A DNA stretch of 64,000 nucleotides from Parvibaculum sp045863935. Its GTDB lineage: Bacteria > Pseudomonadota > Alphaproteobacteria > Parvibaculales > Parvibaculaceae. Position 1 is the stretch's first letter. Each line of letters opens with the position of its first letter. Under the pieces are notes generated by a model. It was given only the letters and a program-made list of their open reading frames with translations, had not been told where the DNA came from and ran no database searches. Below are positions 6,856 through 15,353 of this stretch, in pieces. The position numbers and the translations under genes were made by a program. Location: assembly GCF_045863935.1 (NCBI RefSeq), contig NZ_BTVP01000014.1, forward strand, positions 1 through 64,000. Direction: 5' to 3'.

Positions 6856-7569
6856 TCACATCCGTCCGCTGCGCCAGATCACGCGTCCCAGGATGTTCAG
6901 GTTGGCGGCGTCTTCCTTGCCGATTTCTTCCGGCGGGTAGCGGGTGGCGTTGTCGCTCGAGACGATGACGCTGCCGCCGATCTTCATCTGCAGCCGCCTC
7001 ACGAGAAGGGTGCTGCCGATCGTCAGAACATAGATGCCGCCGCCGCGCGTTTTCGGTTCCGAGGTGTCTGCGAGCAATATGTCGCCTGCGGAGAATGTCG
7101 GCATCATGGAATCGTCCGGCATTTCCACGGCAAGCAGGCGCGCCGGGTCCGCTTTCAGTTCGGTCTCGATGAAGTCCCGCCGGAACGCGATCGCATCGAG
7201 CAGCGAGCGTTCTTCCACCCGCATGCGCGTGCCGCTTGCGCTCTCGACGATGTGCAGCGCATAGCGCGGTACGAATATGTGCGACCCGGCCTCGTTGCGC
7301 GCAAGTTCGGGTTGGCCCCGTTCCGCAAACCCTCTGTCCGGTCCGCGGACCGATGCCACGCTCTTCCGCATCTCGCCCTGTCCGGTCAGCACCCAGTTCA
7401 TGTCGAATCCCTCGCCCGACAAATGCGCAAGCACATGGGCGTTCGGCGCAGCGTTCTCCAATTCGTAGTTCTGCCACGTCGTTCCGGACACGCCGACTCG
7501 CTTTCCCATGTCCTTTTGAGAGAGACCAAGAAATCTTCGTATTCGCGTGAGGCGCTCGGCAACACTCAT
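6856..7569 (-). CDS. S24-type XRE repressor with a substituted catalytic Lys
   Basis: 237 aa. Residues 3-60 are a Cro/C1 helix-turn-helix (LSQKDMGKRVGVSGTTWQNYE); residues about 140-228 are a LexA/CI-type S24 domain with the nucleophile Ser in PDDSMMPTF (S154). The general-base Lys normally found in a VKRL-like motif is Arg here (LLVRRL, R191), and no Ala-Gly or Cys-Gly cleavage site is evident, so RecA-stimulated self-cleavage is doubtful. ATG 7569 begins with the HTH; upstream frame is noise. A perfect 16-bp palindrome lies about 150 bp upstream. It looks like a phage-type repressor left beside a tRNA gene. Confidence 0.8.
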   Translation of the reverse strand: MSVAERLTRIRRFLGLSQKDMGKRVGVSGTTWQNYELENAAPNAHVLAHLSGEGFDMNWVLTGQGEMRKSVASVRGPDRGFAERGQPELARNEAGSHIFVPRYALHIVESASGTRMRVEERSLLDAIAFRRDFIETELKADPARLLAVEMPDDSMMPTFSAGDILLADTSEPKTRGGGIYVLTIGSTLLVRRLQMKIGGSVIVSSDNATRYPPEEIGKEDAANLNILGRVIWRSGRM

Positions 7570-7713
7570 ATGCGATGGCCGCCCGTCGAAAAGACTAAAG
7601 AGTGCGCCCGAAAATCGGCTGAAAACCGCGAAAAAACGCGTATTTTTCGAGCAAGGACAGGATACGTAACTCCGTACGCCGCTTGGCGTAGGCGGAATAG
7701 CCAAGATTTCTTG

Positions 7714-7743
7714 TTGACATACACAAAGATATCTTTGTATTCA
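7714..7743 (+). promoter_or_regulatory. Perfect operator palindrome within a possible rightward promoter
   Basis: ACAAAGAT|ATCTTTGT (7723-7738) is a perfect 16-bp palindrome. It lies between a consensus TTGACA (7714-7719) and a weak TATTCA (7738-7743), 18 bases apart, so a bound dimer would block this promoter. It is the natural candidate operator for the repressor at 6856-7569. No credible gene follows on the plus strand before the tRNA. Confidence 0.55.
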
Positions 7744-7893
7744 TGATTTGGAACGTACCAATAAAGTTATACAACCTGGGCCGAACGCCGCCAAACCCTC
7801 ACCGTCGCGCTGGAGGAGAAAAATGGGCCAATCTCCGTTCAAATTGAACTTGCAGCTGGGCCTTCGGCTGGATTCTTCGGCAGTTGGAGTGAG

Positions 7894-7970
7894 TGGTGAC
7901 CTCGGCGCGATTCGAACGCGCGACCCTCAGATTAGGAATCTGATGCTCTATCCAGCTGAGCTACGAGGCC
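7894..7970 (-). tRNA. tRNA-Arg (CCT anticodon)
   Basis: 77 nt including an encoded CCA. Acceptor stem GGCCTCG pairs with CGAGGTC; D-stem GCTC/GAGC; anticodon stem TCAGA/TCTGA with loop TTCCTAA, giving anticodon CCT; T-arm GCGCG-TTCGAAT-CGCGC. Decodes AGG. tRNA-Arg genes of this class are frequent integration sites, and a phage-type repressor lies 325 bp away. Confidence 0.95.
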
Positions 7971-8239
7971 TCAAAAAGGCAAGCAGTGCCGTGGGAAAAC
8001 GGGCTGTCGCGCTGCGAAACCTAGGTCAGCTCTTCCCGCGCTGCAATAGCCCCCTGCAGACGGGATGCAGCCGGGCCAAACTTCGTTCTTTGCATCTATC
8101 TCCACTTTGGCCTAAATATCTATGGATACGCTCTAAGGTTGACGCAGGTTGTATAGTCTTGCTTGAAACACGTACAGATTGCGCCGAAGCGCCAGACGAA
8201 CAGGGGGACGCCGCGCCTTCCGGAAGGCGAGGTGCCTGA

Positions 8240-8890
8240 ATGCGTGTCCTCATTGTTGGCGAGCAGCCGATCTTTTGCGAGGGGCTTTCCTCGATAACGA
8301 AGCGGCTCTATTCCGGTGCAGAACTCCGGGTCGCGGCAGGGCCGCGCCCGCTTAATGGAATAGATACGGGCCTTGCGGACCTCGTCCTTTTTGACGCCGG
8401 CAGCGGCGCTTTGTCGAACATGGAAGTGTTGAGCGACTTCGTGTCGAGGACGAATGGCAGGATCGCCGTTTTCAGCGACAAGAGTTCGCCCGGCTTTGTG
8501 CGCGAAGTCATGGATCTCGGTGTTGCGGGCTTCATTCCCAAAAATCTGGGCGTCAATCTCGTCGAGAGCGCGCTGCGGATGATTGAAATGGGCGGGCGCT
8601 ACGTGCCGGACATCCTTCTGACTGCGGAGGCGGAGGGATTCGCCGAGCCGTCCAGGGCGTTTCTTGGCGCAGGGCAGGACAAACTCACGCCTCGCCAGAG
8701 AGAAGTGCTCCAGGAGCTCGGCAAAGGCCGCTCGAACCAGGAAATTGCACGGGTACTCGGCATCTCGATCGCGACGGTCAAGCTGCATGTCAACGCGATC
8801 CTGCAGGCGCTCGGTGTGCGCAACCGGACCGAGGCCGCCATCATCGCTCTGCGAAGCGAGTCCTCGCCGCGCGTGGGAGATTCGATCTGA
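8240..8890 (+). CDS. LuxR/NarL-family regulator with degenerate receiver domain
   Basis: 216 aa. C-terminal GerE HTH at about 148-205 (LTPRQREVLQELGKGRSNQEIARVLG...VKLHVNAIL) is intact. The N-terminal receiver-like domain lacks the usual acidic pair: residues 7-8 are Gly-Glu (LIVGEQP) instead of Asp-Asp, so Mg-dependent phosphorylation is doubtful, although D52 and K101 (FIPKN) remain at the expected places. It probably works without a classical kinase or senses something else. ATG 8240 has GGCGAGG upstream. The SNase-like gene follows after 33 bp and may be co-transcribed. Confidence 0.85.
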   Translation: MRVLIVGEQPIFCEGLSSITKRLYSGAELRVAAGPRPLNGIDTGLADLVLFDAGSGALSNMEVLSDFVSRTNGRIAVFSDKSSPGFVREVMDLGVAGFIPKNLGVNLVESALRMIEMGGRYVPDILLTAEAEGFAEPSRAFLGAGQDKLTPRQREVLQELGKGRSNQEIARVLGISIATVKLHVNAILQALGVRNRTEAAIIALRSESSPRVGDSI

Positions 8891-8923
8891 AACAAGGGCA
8901 AGCCGAAGGCGGATGGTGACGGA

Positions 8924-9820
8924 ATGGTCCTGCGTATAGTTGTGGGGCGCCTGCCGCTTGTCCGCCGCTTTGCTCTTCTCATTTTTCTCGCTGCACTCGC
9001 CGCTCCCGGCATCCATGGGGACGGTGTTGCCTTTGCTTCCGAGTGTTTGCTGGAACAAGACGAGGCGACATCCGTCGTTGCATCCGTCATCGATGGCGAC
9101 ACACTGGTTCTCGAAGATGGCCGAGAAGTCAGGCTGACGGGAATCCAGGCGCCTAAACTGCCGCTCGGGCGGTCGAACTTCGAGGCGTGGCCGCTGGCCG
9201 ACGAAGCGCGCGATGCCGTCGCCGACCTCGCGCTCGGGAAGCTCGCGATGCTCCGGTTTGGTGGAGCGCGTATGGACCGGCACAAGCGCGTGCTGGCGCA
9301 GGTCTTCATCGCGCGTGAGAACGGTGGTTTCGGCTGGCTGCAGAAGGAGATACTCGGGCGGGGGCTCGCACGTGTCTATACGTTCAGCGACAACCGGGCC
9401 TGCAGCGAAGAGCTTCTGGAGGCGGAACGAGCGGCGCGAGGAAAAGCCCTCGGCATTTGGGCGAAGGATTTCTACGACATTCGTGACGCTGCCGATGTTC
9501 CGGTTCTTCTGGAACGCATCGGGCGCTTTGAACTTGTCGAGGGGAGGGTGACGTCCGCCGCGCTCGTGCGTGGAAGGCTGTATCTCAATTTCGGCGACGA
9601 CTACCGGGAGGACTTCACCGTGACAGTTCAGGAGCGGGACGTTAAGCTTTTCGGAACGGAAGAGCCTTGGGCATCCTTCCTTACCGGGGCTGAAGCAGCA
9701 GATGCCCGGGCCCTTGCGGGAAGGCGGGTCCGGGTACGCGGATGGCTCGACCGTTACAACGGTCCGGAAATGGAAGCGACGCACCCGGAGCAAATCGAAT
9801 TCGTCGGCGGTGCCGGATGA
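8924..9820 (+). CDS. Exported SNase-like (thermonuclease-fold) protein
   Basis: 298 aa. A signal peptide (about residues 1-40) is followed by a staphylococcal-nuclease fold at about 48-170: VIDGDTLVLEDGREVRLTGI carries the Ca-binding Asp and one active-site Arg, and RMDRHKRVLAQVF the second Arg. The Glu that normally follows (in an APE-like motif) is Lys here (QAPKLPLGR), so nuclease activity may be lost or altered. The C-terminal ~110 residues form an extra beta-rich region. Periplasmic or secreted. Family assignment is firm; activity is uncertain. Confidence 0.8.
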   Translation: MVLRIVVGRLPLVRRFALLIFLAALAAPGIHGDGVAFASECLLEQDEATSVVASVIDGDTLVLEDGREVRLTGIQAPKLPLGRSNFEAWPLADEARDAVADLALGKLAMLRFGGARMDRHKRVLAQVFIARENGGFGWLQKEILGRGLARVYTFSDNRACSEELLEAERAARGKALGIWAKDFYDIRDAADVPVLLERIGRFELVEGRVTSAALVRGRLYLNFGDDYREDFTVTVQERDVKLFGTEEPWASFLTGAEAADARALAGRRVRVRGWLDRYNGPEMEATHPEQIEFVGGAG

Positions 9821-9852
9821 TATACCGGTGTTTCGCCGGTAAGCGGGGGTAG

Positions 9853-11331
9853 ATGTTGAGACGCTCTGTTGCTGCGGTGTTCGCCAGCCTTCGCGCAATC
9901 CCGCTTGCCGCGTGTCTCCTTGCCGCGGCTGGTTGTGCGACCAATCCCGCGACGGGCGAACGGCAGCTTGCGCCGATCATGTCGGCGGAACAGGAAGCTC
10001 GCGCGGGCGCCGAAAACCACCCGAAGATTCTCAAAGCCTATGGCGGCGCTTACGGGGATGAGAAACTCGGCAGTTACGTCGCGGGCATCACAGCACGAAT
10101 CGTCAAGGCGACGAACCGGCCCGACGGTCCCTACCGTGTCACCATACTCGACAGCCCTGTCGTCAACGCCTTCGCTCTGCCCGGCGGCTACGTCTATGTG
10201 ACGCGCGGGCTGATGGCGCTCGTCAACGACGAAGCAGAACTCGCGGGCGTCATCGGTCACGAGATCGGGCACGTCAACGCTCGCCATTCGGCGCAGAGGC
10301 AGACGGCAGCGCTCGGAACCTCTCTGTTGGGCGCGGTTCTTGGAGCGGTCGTCGGCAGCGACGCGCTCAACCAGATTGCGGGGCTGGGCGGTCAGGGTCT
10401 GCTCGCCAGCTATTCACGCGATCAGGAATACGAGGCGGACATGCTTGGCGTTCGTTATCTCGCGGGTTCTGGTTACGATCCTTATGCGGCGGCGGGTTTC
10501 CTCCAGTCCATGGGTGCGCAACAGGCGCTCAATGCAAGGGTACGCAACGCAGAATACGACGCATCGCGCAACGACTGGCTGGCGAGCCACCCTGGAACAC
10601 CGGATCGCATTGCGGCCGCTGTCGAACATGCGCGCGCGACGGGGGTGGCGCCGGGGCAAAACGCGCGAAATCGCGACATCTACCTGACCGCTATAGACGG
10701 CATGCTCTATGGTGACGATCCGAAAGAGGGGGTGGTGCGCGACCGCGAATTCATCCACCCCGACATGAGCTTCGCCTTCAATGCACCGCCGCGCTTTGCA
10801 ATTACCAATTCGGCCCGTGCGGTGCTTATCGAAGGGCCCGACGGCACGGTGGCGCAATTTGACGGGGCAAAGAAAGCTGCCGGGGTGGAGATCGGGGCTT
10901 ATTTGTCGAACGTCTGGGCAAGCGGTGTCAGGCTTTCGTCGATCGAGCGCTTCTCCGTGAACGGCATGAAGGCGGCGACGGCGACCACGACGATAGGCAA
11001 ATACAATGGCCGTCTCGTCGCCATTGAATACGCGCCGGATCAGGTCTACCGCTTTCTGACGGGTACGTTGCCGCAGGCGGGCAATCGCTATGACGCTGCG
11101 CTCCACTCCCTGGTCATGAGTTTCCGGAAGATTTCGGCGGCAGAAGCGCGCGCGGTCAAGCCTCTGCGTATCTCGGTCGTGACGGTCCGCAAGGGCGATA
11201 CGGCAGAGACGCTCGGGCGGCGAATGATATTTTCGGATTTCGCGGCCGAGCGCTTTCGGGTGTTGAACGGACTTGACCCGAACGCGCAGCCGGTGGCCGG
11301 ACAACGCGTGAAGATCATCGTCGCGGAATAA
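9853..11331 (+). CDS. M48-family metalloprotease lipoprotein (BepA/YfgC-like)
   Basis: 492 aa. Lipobox LAAAGC puts the acylated Cys at residue 28. Zinc-protease motif HEIGH at 136-140 with the third-ligand segment QEYEADMLG around 191-199. The peptidase domain is followed by a long C-terminal region ending in a LysM-like VRKGDTAETLGRRM...RFRVLNGLD segment, suggesting peptidoglycan association. Family members degrade or assist outer-membrane proteins in the periplasm. It converges with rpoH with only five bases between the stops. Confidence 0.88.
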   Translation: MLRRSVAAVFASLRAIPLAACLLAAAGCATNPATGERQLAPIMSAEQEARAGAENHPKILKAYGGAYGDEKLGSYVAGITARIVKATNRPDGPYRVTILDSPVVNAFALPGGYVYVTRGLMALVNDEAELAGVIGHEIGHVNARHSAQRQTAALGTSLLGAVLGAVVGSDALNQIAGLGGQGLLASYSRDQEYEADMLGVRYLAGSGYDPYAAAGFLQSMGAQQALNARVRNAEYDASRNDWLASHPGTPDRIAAAVEHARATGVAPGQNARNRDIYLTAIDGMLYGDDPKEGVVRDREFIHPDMSFAFNAPPRFAITNSARAVLIEGPDGTVAQFDGAKKAAGVEIGAYLSNVWASGVRLSSIERFSVNGMKAATATTTIGKYNGRLVAIEYAPDQVYRFLTGTLPQAGNRYDAALHSLVMSFRKISAAEARAVKPLRISVVTVRKGDTAETLGRRMIFSDFAAERFRVLNGLDPNAQPVAGQRVKIIVAE

Positions 11332-11336
11332 CTCTC

Positions 11337-12233
<897 letters not shown>

Positions 12234-12374
12234 CTCGGTCTCCCCTGCTGGATGTGGGGCTCGTGTAGCGCATCCTGGTTTTTCTACGTCTCAGTCTCCG
12301 TTTGAGATCAACTCGACAGCTCCGAAAACGTTCCGGTTTCCGCCTTTGTGCGGGGAAGGGCGGTTTCGGTAAGC

Positions 12375-12404
12375 AAAAAAGGCCCGGCAATCTGCCGGGC
12401 CTTT
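12375..12404 (-). terminator. Terminator of carD
   Basis: On the minus strand AAAGGCCCGGCA, short loop, TGCCGGGCCTTTTTT: an 11-12 bp stem followed by a T run, 33 bases after the carD stop. It separates carD from rpoH. Confidence 0.85.
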
Positions 12405-12436
12405 CGAAGCTCAGTTCGCGATGTGCGCCGGGCAGG

Positions 12437-13513
12437 TTACGCCGCCTCGCTTGCCTCGTCGGATTTCGGTGTCTTCTCGCCCTTCGGCGTTCCCTGAAGG
12501 GCCTGCTCCACCCGCTCGATGGCGGCATCCTCGCCAATGCGCTCGACGGCCGCCACTTCGCGCGCCATGCGATCGAGTGCGGCTTCGTAGAGTTGGCGTT
12601 CGGAGTAGGACTGTTCCGGCTGCCGGTCCGAACGGTAGAGGTCACGGACCACCTCGGCGATCGAGATCAGATCGCCGGAGTTGATCTTGGCTTCGTATTC
12701 CTGGGCGCGGCGGCTCCACATGGTGCGCTTGATGCGGGCGCGGCCACGCAGTGTCTCGAGCGCGGAGTCGACGACGCCGGCGTCGGAAAGCTTGCGCATG
12801 CCAACGGCTGTCGCCTTGTTGGTCGGAACCCGGAGCGTCATCTTCTCCTTGTCGAAGTTGATGACAAAAAGCTCCAGCCTGTGGCCGGCCACTTCCTGCT
12901 CTTCGATTTCGAGGATCTGGCCGACGCCATGCGCCGGGTAGACCACGTATTCCTTCGCCTTGAAGTTCGGGCGCGGCGCTGCAGGTTTTGCAGGCTCGGG
13001 TTTCGCCTTCGGCGCTTCCGGCTTTGCCTGCTTCGCCTCGGCGGCTTCCTTCGCTGCTTTCGCGGCGTCGGCTTTGCGTGCATTTTCGGCGCGGCTTTTG
13101 GCCGCCGCCATCAGCTTGCTTGCCGCATTGCTGGGCGTCGTCTTGGCGGGCTTAGCGGGGGCGGCCTTTGCTTCCGGCTTTGCCGCGGGCTCCTTCTTCT
13201 TGGGAGCGGGCTTTGCGGGAGCAGCTTTCGCTTTCGGCTTCTCGGCGGCCTTCTTTGGCGCGGCGGCCTTGGCGGTTGTCTTCGGGGCTGCCTTGCTCTT
13301 TGCCGGCTTCGCCGTCCTGGCTGCCGTTTTGGGCGCGGCCTTCGCCTTCCCGGCGGGGGCTTTCGCCTTGGCGGGAGCGGCCTTCGTCGCTTTGGTTTTG
13401 GCTGCCGCCGTCTTGGCGCGCGCCTTGGCCGGCTTCGCCGCTACCTTGGATTTTGCGGGCGATTTTGCGGGTGCAGACTTGGACTTGGGTGTCTTGGTGA
13501 TTTTGCTCGCCAT
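12437..13513 (-). CDS. carD: CarD/CdnL-family transcription factor with long basic tail
   Basis: 358 aa. Residues about 182-345 are a complete CarD protein: RNA-polymerase-interaction domain (FKAKEYVVYPAHGVGQILEIEE...) and helical DNA-binding C-domain (RRAQEYEAKINSGDLISIAEVVRDLYR). CdnL proteins stabilise open complexes at rRNA and growth promoters. The unusual part is the first ~181 residues: an almost pure Lys/Ala/Pro/Thr tail resembling histone H1 C-tails and other AlgP-like repeats, likely binding nucleic acid. The ATG at 13513 has AGGA upstream that overlaps the stop of a 41-aa ORF. Its own terminator follows. Confidence 0.9.
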   Translation of the reverse strand: MASKITKTPKSKSAPAKSPAKSKVAAKPAKARAKTAAAKTKATKAAPAKAKAPAGKAKAAPKTAARTAKPAKSKAAPKTTAKAAAPKKAAEKPKAKAAPAKPAPKKKEPAAKPEAKAAPAKPAKTTPSNAASKLMAAAKSRAENARKADAAKAAKEAAEAKQAKPEAPKAKPEPAKPAAPRPNFKAKEYVVYPAHGVGQILEIEEQEVAGHRLELFVINFDKEKMTLRVPTNKATAVGMRKLSDAGVVDSALETLRGRARIKRTMWSRRAQEYEAKINSGDLISIAEVVRDLYRSDRQPEQSYSERQLYEAALDRMAREVAAVERIGEDAAIERVEQALQGTPKGEKTPKSDEASEAA

Positions 13514-13521
13514 CGTCTTTC

Positions 13522-13647
13522 CTATACCCAGCCTTTCTCGTTTCCGAAGGCCGGAAGCGGCGGTATGCCCTCTTCACGGCTCAGCATTTCATGCCCGCAG
13601 ATACGCATCTTCATCGTCCAGCCGTCGAAGACCTGCAGGCGGGACAT
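13522..13647 (-). CDS. 41-aa ORF directly upstream of carD
   Basis: ATG at 13647 preceded by GGAGG with 7-base spacing; stop eight bases before the carD ATG, so the carD ribosome site overlaps the end of this ORF. The peptide (starts MSRLQVFDGWTMKMR, ends FGNEKGWV) has no signal or membrane segment and no family I recognise. It may be a small protein or a leader ORF coupling translation to carD. Evidence is ribosome site plus position. Confidence 0.45.
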   Translation of the reverse strand: MSRLQVFDGWTMKMRICGHEMLSREEGIPPLPAFGNEKGWV

Positions 13648-13665
13648 TATCCCGCCTCCCCATAG

Positions 13666-13800
13666 TCATCGAACAAGAAGACCGACATCGACGGCGGCAC
13701 CAGCGCCTTCCAGGAAGGCTCGGGGCCGGGACCTTTCAACGTCCTGGACGAAGTGCGGCCTTCCATCGGGCTCAACATCTCCAGCCCTGTCGACAGCTAA
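13666..13800 (+). pseudogene. Coding-like fragment without a start codon
   Basis: After a stop at 13663-13665 this frame reads 44 residues with protein-like composition, containing DIDGGTSAFQEGSGPG and ending GLNISSPVDS, then TAA at 13798. No start codon or ribosome site is present in it. It could be the C-terminal remnant of a lost gene. No family recognised. Confidence 0.25.
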
Positions 13801-14025
13801 CGGCTAGCCACCTCGAGCCGGAAGATTGGTTAGACGCTACCGGCGCATCCTTAGAACTTTAGGTTTATGCGCCTGCATTCGCGGAAATTCCTGTGCGACA
13901 TATATAGCACAAAGGCCCGCCCTTTGGAAGGACGTCCGCAGAAAAGACAGTTAACACAGGAGGATAGGCGCTCTTCTTCGCAGTTTCCTGCGCCTTTCGA
14001 GGGGCTTGCGAGCCTCTCGATCGGG
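13801..14025. other. Intergenic region between carD leader and fdxA
   Basis: No gene supported. A hairpin GAGGGGCT / AGCCTCTC (about 13998-14019) lies just past the fdxA stop and may end fdxA transcription, though no T tract follows. The promoter for the 41-aa ORF and carD should lie in 13650-13870; I could not fix its elements. Confidence 0.35.
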
Positions 14026-14364
14026 TCAGTCGCCTTCGCCCGCCTCGGGGCTGAAATGCTGCTCGAACTTGCCCGCGACGCCCTGCCAGTCGTCGGCATC
14101 GGCCGGCGGTTCGCGCTTGATTGTAATGTTCGGCCACTTCGAGGCGTATTCGGTATTGAGTTCCAGCCATTTTTCGAGGCCCGGCTCGGTATCCGGCTTG
14201 ATGGCTTCGGCCGGGCATTCGGGCTCGCAGACGCCGCAATCGATGCATTCGTCAGGATGGATGACCAGCATGTTTTCACCCTCGTAGAAGCAGTCCACGG
14301 GGCAAACCTCCACGCAGTCCATATATTTGCAGCGGATGCAGGCGTCGGTCACGATATAGGTCAT
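14026..14364 (-). CDS. fdxA: Seven-iron ferredoxin FdxA
   Basis: 112 aa, the normal family length. Cysteines at 9, 12, 17, 21 (TDACIRCKYMDCVEVCP) and 40, 43, 46, 50 (CIDCGVCEPECP) supply one 3Fe-4S and one 4Fe-4S cluster. The C-terminal ~55-residue extension is typical of alphaproteobacterial FdxA. Cytoplasmic electron carrier. ATG 14364 is chosen because the protein begins with the conserved MTYIVTDAC. It is part of the conserved S4-fdxA-carD neighbourhood. Confidence 0.93.
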   Translation of the reverse strand: MTYIVTDACIRCKYMDCVEVCPVDCFYEGENMLVIHPDECIDCGVCEPECPAEAIKPDTEPGLEKWLELNTEYASKWPNITIKREPPADADDWQGVAGKFEQHFSPEAGEGD

Positions 14365-14426
14365 CGCACTCTCCAATGGCGCCGCCGCATCGCAGCGAAC
14401 GCTCCTTCCGGGGTTTCCCCCTTTGC

Positions 14427-14894
14427 TTATCCTTGCTTACGGGGCGGTATGCCGAGCCGGGCGATGACACGCTGGCGCGCCTGCCCGGATTCGCGATCGG
14501 GAACGTATATCAGCCCCGCGATGCGCCGCAACAAATTGGCTTCGTAGTCGTCGAGAACGCCGTCCGCGTAAACGACTTCCCACATTTTCTCGATCACCCC
14601 GACACGTTCTTCTTCGCTATAGGCCCGCTTGATAGCCTGGGTCCAGCGATGGAGGTCGAGCGTTTCGGCTTCTTCGCCTTCGGCCTCCTTCACCAGAGAG
14701 AGCACGGCTTCGGGCGTCAGGCCGAAGGAATCGGCTGCGATGCGGCGAATGGTTTCCCGTTCGTCCTCTCCGAACCGGGCGTCCGATGTCGCCGCCCTGA
14801 TGAGTAGTGCGACAACCGCCACCTGGAGGTCGCCGAATTCCCTTGGCGCGCTCTCGGGGTTTCCGAGCAGAAAAGATTTGAGCCGGTCGATCAT
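14427..14894 (-). CDS. TerB-family tellurite-resistance-like protein
   Basis: 155 aa all-helical TerB domain covering nearly the whole chain: AVVALLIRAATSDARFGEDERETIRRI in the first half and KMWEVVYADGVLDDYEANLLRRIAGL in the second, with the paired acidic metal-binding positions (DARFGEDE, DGVLDDYE) typical of the fold. Cytoplasmic; metal-binding or stress role is inferred from the family. No other ter genes are near, so a tellurite operon is not indicated. Confidence 0.85.
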   Translation of the reverse strand: MIDRLKSFLLGNPESAPREFGDLQVAVVALLIRAATSDARFGEDERETIRRIAADSFGLTPEAVLSLVKEAEGEEAETLDLHRWTQAIKRAYSEEERVGVIEKMWEVVYADGVLDDYEANLLRRIAGLIYVPDRESGQARQRVIARLGIPPRKQG

Positions 14895-14950
14895 GAGTAT
14901 TTTACCTATAGGCGCCGGAAGAATTATTCAAGCACGTAGAAAAGTGTGAA

Positions 14951-15352
14951 TTATCCGCCGTTCCCGCGGAGCATTTCGGTCTGCCGTCTCTCTTTTTTTG
15001 TAGGGCGTCCGGAGCCCGGTTCACGCATGGGTGCTTGTGGTTCCGAAGGATCGCTTCGGGACGACAGCGGCGCCGGGGGATCGAGATCCTCGTAGAGCGA
15101 TTGCGCTTCGGGCGCAGGACCACGGCGCTCGGCGAGAAAGAGAACTTTCACCACCCGGATATGGGGCCCGAGCGGGAATGTCAGTGCATCGCCCGGGCGA
15201 ATGGCTCGACTTGCTTTCGAAATGCGTTCGCCATTGACCCGGACGCGGCCGGACTGGACGAGGGTGGCAGCCAGCGAACGGCTCTTCAGGAAACGGGCGC
15301 ACCAGAGCCAGCGATCGATCCGCTGACCAGGTTGACCCATCGCATCGCTCAT
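14951..15352 (-). CDS. S4-domain RNA-binding protein (Hsp15-like)
   Basis: 133 aa. The S4 domain occupies about residues 9-75: RIDRWLWCARFLKSRSLAATLVQSGRVRVNG is diagnostic for the Hsp15/HslR group, which binds 50S subunits carrying stalled nascent chains. The C-terminal part is Pro/Arg-rich and low complexity. The ATG follows the helicase stop by a single base, so the two are translationally coupled. Confidence 0.88.
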   Translation of the reverse strand: MSDAMGQPGQRIDRWLWCARFLKSRSLAATLVQSGRVRVNGERISKASRAIRPGDALTFPLGPHIRVVKVLFLAERRGPAPEAQSLYEDLDPPAPLSSRSDPSEPQAPMREPGSGRPTKKERRQTEMLRGNGG

Positions 15353-15353
15353 G

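Noticed and set aside
7748..8239. 163-codon plus-strand ORF
   Set aside because: It reads antisense through the tRNA-Arg gene (the peptide LGAIRTRDPQIRN is the classic tRNA-antisense artefact) and has no family-like sequence.
12302..13862. Two long Gly/Leu/Cys-rich or Ala/Phe-rich plus-strand ORFs opposite carD
   Set aside because: They are the complement of the Lys/Ala/Pro-rich CarD tail, whose codons give stop-free frames on the other strand.
14427..14894. Tellurite-resistance/phage-defence ter cluster
   Set aside because: Only a single TerB-like gene is present, within core genes; no terC/terD/terZ neighbours.
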